Positions 59,612 through 64,000 of a stretch of 64,000 nt of DNA are shown in pieces. The notes below the pieces were generated by a model. The model saw nothing but the letters and a program-made list of their open reading frames with translations. It did no database searches and had not been told where the DNA came from. This DNA is from Allobosea sp. ASV33 (GTDB lineage: Bacteria; Pseudomonadota; Alphaproteobacteria; Rhizobiales; Beijerinckiaceae). The translations under genes were made by a program, and so were the position numbers. Position 1 is the stretch's first letter; each line of letters opens with the position of its first letter. The stretch spans positions 27,747-91,746 of the forward strand of contig NZ_JAELTI010000008.1 of NCBI RefSeq assembly GCF_016428755.1. The letters run 5' to 3'.

Positions 59612-60784
59612 TTATTGCCCGGCTTTTGCGAAGGTCTTGCGCATATGGGTCAGCCGCCGGTCGGCCATGTCCTCATGATGCGTGATGGCGAAGCCCAGCC
59701 GCTCGTACCAGCCGATGCGCTGGGTCAGCTTGGCGTGGGTGTAGAGATGCACGGAACCGTAGCCGAGCGCCTGCGCCCGCTCGTCCGCGAAACCCATCAG
59801 CGCGGCGCCAAGCTTGCGCCCACCGGCCTCGGGCGCGACGGCGACGCTCCAGATCGTGAAATCCTCGGGCTCGATATCGAGCACCAGCGCGGCTTCGAGC
59901 TCGCCGCCCTCGCCTTCCGCAAGCCAGACCTCGTGCTCGGCGACGACCTGCGTGTAATCCGCGATGCGCGGCAGGGAGGGCACGCCAATGATGCTCTCGT
60001 TCGGCGTATAGGCGGCGTTCTTGAGGGCGAGGATCGCCGGGATATCGGCAAGCCCGGCCCGGCGTAGCGCGACGGCGCCGGCATGGCCGCCCGTCTGGTT
60101 GAAGGCGGCGAGCGAAAGCCTCTGCTGGCCTTGCGCGTCGAAATTCGACGGCGCCAGCCAGCGCCGGAAGGCCTGGGCTCGCACCGGCCATTCGCCGTCG
60201 AGGATCGAGAACCAGGCGGTGTCGCGATTGGCGCCCTTCACCACCATGTGCTGGCGGAACAGGCCCTCGTACAGGAAGCCGAAGCGCAGCGCGGCACGCT
60301 TGGAGGGCTCGTTCCGGTTGTTGCACTTCCACTCGTAGCGCCGATAGCCGAGCGAGAAGCCGTAATCGCCGACGAGATAGATCGCCTCGGTCGCCGCCCG
60401 CGTCCGCTGCAGGGCCGGCGAATAGGTGATCCAGCCGACCTCGAAGACGCCGTGCTCGGGCCGGATCTCCATGATCCAGAGATGGCCCTTGGCCTTGCCG
60501 TCGGCCTTGTCGATCACGGCCAGCGGCACGATGCCGGCCTTGGCCACCATCGAATCGAGCAGCGCGCGGTATTCGTCCTTGCTTTGCGGCGGCGCGGCCG
60601 GCAGCCAGTCCCAGACATCGTCGCGCCCGACATCGGACGCCCAGATGTCGTCGATATGCTTGGCGACATCGAGCGGCTCCAGCCGGCAATACTGGCCTTC
60701 CAGAACCTTGGCCGGCGGGAACGGCGGCGCCTTCCAGTCCGCTGGGAGCGTGGACTGAGCGGGCGGTGCGATCATCGGCATCAT
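59612..60784 (-). CDS. Tandem GNAT acetyltransferase protein
   Basis: The 390-residue protein contains two GNAT domains. The first (residues about 25-205) is RimJ/RimL-like: VFEVGWITYSPALQRTRAAT, then KCNNRNEPSKRAALRFGF. The second (about 235-390) has the acetyl-CoA segment APEAGGRKLGAALMGFADER and YERLGFAI. The start at 60784 overlaps the upstream stop (ATGA), so it is co-translated with the small upstream gene. Both domains look complete. Substrates are unknown. Confidence 0.85.
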   Translation of the reverse strand: MMPMIAPPAQSTLPADWKAPPFPPAKVLEGQYCRLEPLDVAKHIDDIWASDVGRDDVWDWLPAAPPQSKDEYRALLDSMVAKAGIVPLAVIDKADGKAKGHLWIMEIRPEHGVFEVGWITYSPALQRTRAATEAIYLVGDYGFSLGYRRYEWKCNNRNEPSKRAALRFGFLYEGLFRQHMVVKGANRDTAWFSILDGEWPVRAQAFRRWLAPSNFDAQGQQRLSLAAFNQTGGHAGAVALRRAGLADIPAILALKNAAYTPNESIIGVPSLPRIADYTQVVAEHEVWLAEGEGGELEAALVLDIEPEDFTIWSVAVAPEAGGRKLGAALMGFADERAQALGYGSVHLYTHAKLTQRIGWYERLGFAITHHEDMADRRLTHMRKTFAKAGQ

Positions 60785-61107
60785 GGCTTCGTCATCTCCT
60801 GCCAGCCACTGAGATCGGCGGTGACCGTCCACCCGGCGCCCAATTCCCCGCGGATCGCCTCGACGATGGCCGCGCCCTCGGCTTCCCAGGCCAGTTGTTC
60901 GACAGCGTCGGGAAAGCGCGAGCGCGCCTCGTCATCCTCTTCATAGATCGCGTCGAACGCGTCCATCCAGGCTTCCAGCCGGTCCGCGAGATCGTCGGAC
61001 AAGCCGGCATCCTCCGCATCGATGGCCTTGCGCCGGCCTTTCGCGTCGATCGTCCAGAGGCCGCTATTCCCGAGCCAGGCCGGGGCGATGAGCAGGGTCT
61101 GGCTCAC
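60781..61107 (-). CDS. Small conserved protein, function unknown
   Basis: The 108-residue acidic protein begins (GTG 61107) MSQTLLIAPAWLGNSGLWTI. It has DDLADRLEAWMDAFDAIYEE and ends in a segment GWTVTADLSGWQEMTKP. It is soluble and has no named domain I can recognise. It overlaps the ICL/PEP-mutase gene upstream (GTGA) and the tandem-GNAT gene downstream (ATGA), so it is a true operon member despite being short. Confidence 0.75.
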   Translation of the reverse strand: MSQTLLIAPAWLGNSGLWTIDAKGRRKAIDAEDAGLSDDLADRLEAWMDAFDAIYEEDDEARSRFPDAVEQLAWEAEGAAIVEAIRGELGAGWTVTADLSGWQEMTKP

Positions 61108-61943
61108 GAGCGCGCCTTCAGATCCGCCGTGAAGAACGGGTTCAGCGGCGCAGAGGCGCCGTTGCCGGCGAAGCCCTTGAAGCTGCCCTCGTCCGCGATC
61201 AGCCGCGTCGCCTCGATGAAGGCCGACCAGGCCGCGCGTGCGAGCGCGCCGCCGATCGAGATGCGGCGCGTACCGGTCGCCGCGATATCCGCAACCGAAA
61301 GCCCGAAATCGCCATAGATCAGCGTATTCACCGGCCTGCCGCCGGCCGCGGCGACGATGGCCCCGATATCGGCCGGGGTCTTCGGGCCGGGGGCATAGAG
61401 CACGTCGGCACCGGCGGCGGCATAGGCCTCGATCCGCCGCACCGATTCCTTCAGCGGCTCGGCATGACCTGTCAGGAAGCACTCGGCGCGCGCCGTCAGC
61501 ACGACGCCTGAGCCGGTCTCGTCGATGGCCTTGCGCGCCGCCTTGATCCGCTCGACCGCGAGCTCGAACGGATAGAGCGGCTCGTCCTGGCGCCCGGTCG
61601 CATCCTCGATCGACAAGCCCGCGACGCCGGTCGCGATGCAGAGCTTGACGTTGGCGGCGACGCCATCGGGCGTATCGGCATAGCCGTTCTCGAAATCGGC
61701 GTTCACCGGCAGATCAGGCACCGCCTTCACGATCTCGGCGATATGAGCCAGCATCATGTCGCGCGGCACGTCCTGGTCGGCGCGCCCCTGCGTGAAGGCA
61801 TAGCCCGCGCTGGTCGTCGCCAGCGCCTTGAAACCCTGCCCGCGCAGCCAGCGCGCCGAGCCGAAATCCCAAGGGTTAGGCATCACGAAGCAGCCCGCCT
61901 CGTGGAGCTTGCGGAAGGCTTCGACCTGCGGGCTCTGTGCCAT
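61104..61943 (-). CDS. Isocitrate lyase/PEP mutase family protein
   Basis: The 279-residue TIM-barrel enzyme has FVMPNPWDFGSARWL, LPVNADFENGYADTPDG (Mg-binding region), GLSIEDATGR and VLTARAECFL. The usual KKCGH loop of isocitrate lyase is absent, so it belongs to the short ICL/phosphonomutase group (oxaloacetate-decarboxylase or carboxy-PEP mutase-like). It heads an operon with the small protein and tandem-GNAT genes. The reaction is not assigned. Confidence 0.85.
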   Translation of the reverse strand: MAQSPQVEAFRKLHEAGCFVMPNPWDFGSARWLRGQGFKALATTSAGYAFTQGRADQDVPRDMMLAHIAEIVKAVPDLPVNADFENGYADTPDGVAANVKLCIATGVAGLSIEDATGRQDEPLYPFELAVERIKAARKAIDETGSGVVLTARAECFLTGHAEPLKESVRRIEAYAAAGADVLYAPGPKTPADIGAIVAAAGGRPVNTLIYGDFGLSVADIAATGTRRISIGGALARAAWSAFIEATRLIADEGSFKGFAGNGASAPLNPFFTADLKARS

Positions 61944-62103
61944 TTTTAAATCGTTTCAAATGGTAGCGGAACGAATGGCTGCCATAGTGTCGAGGGTCGT
62001 ACCGTTTGTCAGCCCCGAAGGCCGCGCGTCGCGCAGCGAACGCCGATGCGCGGGCGGAATGGCGTGGGGAGCGGAGCGGGTGGTGAGCGCGCCGATGAAA
62101 TGT

Positions 62104-62260
62104 GTCATCCCGCACGCGCTGCGGCGCAAAGTGCCGCTGCGCAGATGCGGGACCGCGCGACGAGAAGGCGCCCATCGCCGCGACGAGAAGGCGCCTTTTC
62201 CGGGTGACGGTCCCGTGTCTGCGCCGCGGCATTGGCATGCCGCAGCGCGCACGGGATGAC
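62104..62260. repeat. Degenerate inverted-repeat element with internal direct repeats
   Basis: It starts GTCATCCCGCACGCGCTGCG and ends CGCGCACGGGATGAC. Inside, the 17-base unit CGCGACGAGAAGGCGCC occurs at 62156-62172 and 62179-62195. It fills much of the 340-base gap between the ICL/PEP-mutase gene and the dehydratase gene (61944-62283). I see no gene in that gap; 61944-61980 is AT-rich and may be the promoter of the ICL/PEP-mutase gene. Confidence 0.65.
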
Positions 62261-62283
62261 ACCCTTCGAACGCGGCAAACCGC

Positions 62284-64000
62284 TCAGTGGTTATCGCGCG
62301 GAATGCCGAACTTCTTGTGGATCTTCTGGTACTTGACCGCCGGCTTGAGGACCATGCCCTCGGAGAGCTCGTCGACGATCTTGCGCTGGATCTCCTGCCA
62401 GGGCGTCTGGCTCTTCGGATACTTGTAGCCGCCCGACGCCTTGAACGCCGCCTTGCGCTCCGCCAGTTCCTCATCCGAGATCAGGATGTTGGCGGTGCGC
62501 TTCTTCAGGTCGATGCGGACCTTGTCGCCCATCTTGAGCATGGCGAGTCCGCCGCCGGTCGCCGCTTCCGGCGAGGCGTTGAGGATCGAGGGCGAGCCCG
62601 AGGTGCCGGACTGACGGCCGTCGCCGACGCAGGCCAGCGCCGTGATGCCCTTCTTGATCAGGTAATCCGGCGGCCGCATGTTCACGACCTCGGCTGCACC
62701 GGGATAACCGATCGGCCCGACGCCGCGGATGAACAGGATGCAGTGCTCGTCGATGGCGAGCGCGGGATCGTCGATGCGGTGGTGATAATCTTCCGGCCCG
62801 TCGAAGACGATGGCGCGGCCCTCGAAGGCCATCGGGTCCTTCGGATTCTCCAGATAGCGCTGGCGGAATTCCGGCGTGATCACGCTGGTCTTCATGATCG
62901 CGGAATCGAACAGGTTGCCGGAGAGGTTGAGGAAGCCCGACTGCGCCTTCATCGGCTGGTCGTAGCTCTTGATCACCTCGCGGGCGATCGAGAAGGCGCC
63001 CTTGCAGTTCTCTTCGAGCGTCTTGCCGTTGGCGGTGATCGCGGGCTTGAGCTTGCCCTTCTCGATCAGCTCCGCGATCACGGCGGGCAGGCCGCCGGCG
63101 CGGTAATAATCCTCGCCGAGATATTCGCCGGCCGGCTGCAGGTTGACCAGCAGCGGGATGTCGTAGCCGATCTTGGTCCAGTCCTCGTTGTCGAGCTTGA
63201 CGCCGATATGCTTGGCGATGGCGTTGACATGGACGGGCGCATTGGTCGAGCCGCCGATCGCCGAGTTGATGACGATGGTGTTCTCGAAGGCCTCGCGGGT
63301 CAGGATCTTCGAGGGGATCAGGTTCTCCCAGACCATCTCGACGATGCGCTTGCCGGTGAGATAGGCCATCTCGTAGCGGTCGCGATAAGGCGCAGGGATC
63401 GCGGCGGCGCCGGGCAGCGTCATGCCCATGGCCTCGGCCAGGGAATTCATCGTCGAGGCCGTGCCCATCGTGTTGCAATGGCCGGCGGACGGCGCGGACG
63501 AAGCGACGAGGTCGACGAAGCCTTTATAGTCGATCTCGCCGGCCGCCATCATCTGGCGCGCCTTCCAGACGATCGTGCCGGAGCCGGTGCGCTCGCCGCG
63601 AAAGGAGCCGTTCAGCATCGGCCCGCCCGGCAGCGCGATCGCGGGGATATCGACCGTCGCGGCCGCCATGATCTGGGCCGGCGTGGTCTTGTCGCAGCCC
63701 GTCGTCAGCACGACGCCGTCGAGCGGATAGCCGTAGAGGATCTCGACCAGCGAGAGATATTGCAGGTTGCGGTCGAGCGCCGCGGTCGGCCGCTTGCAGG
63801 TTTCCTGGATCGGATGGATCGGGAACTCGAAGGGCACGCCGCCCATCTCGCGGATGCCGTCGCGGACGCGCGAGGCCAGCTCGATATGGTGGCGGTTGCA
63901 AGGCGCGATGTCGGAGCCGGTCTGCGCGATGCCGATGATCGGACGGCCCGACTGCAGCTCCTCGCGCGACAGGCCGAAATTCATCGTGCGCTCGATATAG
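62284..64000 (-). CDS. IlvD/Edd family sugar-acid dehydratase (arabinonate/xylonate type), 5' partial
   Basis: The frame stays open to the window edge (TIERT-like residues [15 protein letters not shown] precede the internal ATG 63984), so the N-terminus lies outside. The Fe-S cluster cysteines are in [21 protein letters not shown] and [33 protein letters not shown] near the C-terminus matches L-arabinonate/D-xylonate dehydratases better than IlvD. It would dehydrate an aldonic acid to a 2-keto-3-deoxy acid, in line with the SDR and DenD genes nearby. Confidence 0.88.
   Translation of the reverse strand, partial: YIERTMNFGLSREELQSGRPIIGIAQTGSDIAPCNRHHIELASRVRDGIREMGGVPFEFPIHPIQETCKRPTAALDRNLQYLSLVEILYGYPLDGVVLTTGCDKTTPAQIMAAATVDIPAIALPGGPMLNGSFRGERTGSGTIVWKARQMMAAGEIDYKGFVDLVASSAPSAGHCNTMGTASTMNSLAEAMGMTLPGAAAIPAPYRDRYEMAYLTGKRIVEMVWENLIPSKILTREAFENTIVINSAIGGSTNAPVHVNAIAKHIGVKLDNEDWTKIGYDIPLLVNLQPAGEYLGEDYYRAGGLPAVIAELIEKGKLKPAITANGKTLEENCKGAFSIAREVIKSYDQPMKAQSGFLNLSGNLFDSAIMKTSVITPEFRQRYLENPKDPMAFEGRAIVFDGPEDYHHRIDDPALAIDEHCILFIRGVGPIGYPGAAEVVNMRPPDYLIKKGITALACVGDGRQSGTSGSPSILNASPEAATGGGLAMLKMGDKVRIDLKKRTANILISDEELAERKAAFKASGGYKYPKSQTPWQEIQRKIVDELSEGMVLKPAVKYQKIHKKFGIPRDNH

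Noticed and set aside
62104..62260. Internal 17-base direct repeats considered as a CRISPR array or attachment site
   Set aside because: There are only two units, the spacer is 6 bases, and no cas or integrase genes are nearby. The flanks match the inverted-repeat family.

Overview
The window is 64 kb of high-GC, gene-dense chromosome from an alphaproteobacterium of the order Hyphomicrobiales. It resembles Bosea or a close relative, judged from recalled gene content and protein style: cpdR, a ROSE-type hsp20 leader, an mmgR-like sRNA, motAB of rhizobial type, and sugar ABC systems without a local ATPase. I see no IS elements, phage genes, CRISPR arrays or rRNA. The only repeated DNA is a family of about 93-base inverted-repeat elements in intergenic gaps.

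Layout. 0-17.5 kb is mostly housekeeping: a partial lytic transglycosylase, an SGNH hydrolase, an ABC-F ATPase, gltD-gltB, threonine aldolase, a Pro/Ala-repeat exported protein, hsp20 with an RNA-thermometer leader, an alpha/beta hydrolase overlapping a HisN-type phosphatase tail to tail, an mmgR/alpha-r8-like sRNA, an N-formylglutamate amidohydrolase, cpdR and tRNA-Val(GAC). 17.7-31 kb is a catabolic island. It holds a LysR regulator, a DapA-superfamily lyase, 3-hydroxyanthranilate 3,4-dioxygenase, a complete branched-chain-amino-acid-type ABC importer, a RidA-like/arylformamidase-like fusion, an aspartate-dehydrogenase homologue, an aldehyde dehydrogenase, a second LysR and a BASS-family symporter. 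No standard pathway uses exactly this set.

32-51 kb is an amino-sugar and peptidoglycan-recycling region of three operons plus anmK. Operon A is PP2C phosphatase, sugar ABC, NanE, BadF-type kinase. Operon B, on the minus strand, is peptide-type SBP, OppB, OppC, GNAT, MurA, BadF-type kinase. Operon C is murQ, GntR/UTRA regulator, double-SIS sugar isomerase/deaminase, nagA. Each operon is preceded by a near-identical 18-base site with two TGG half-sites 11 bases apart. I infer one GntR regulon that covers all three, with anmK sharing the site of operon B.

51-64 kb holds motA-motB, tRNA-Ser(CGA), rplU-rpmA with a structured leader, a diguanylate cyclase, and a minus-strand group for sugar-acid and C3-C4 metabolism: denD, an SDR, a tandem-GNAT protein, an ICL/PEP-mutase family enzyme and an IlvD/Edd dehydratase running off the right edge.

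The most notable points are the three-site amino-sugar operator, the RidA-arylformamidase fusion in the 3-hydroxyanthranilate cluster, the sRNA, the RNA thermometer, and inverted-repeat elements placed directly after the binding-protein genes of two ABC operons.
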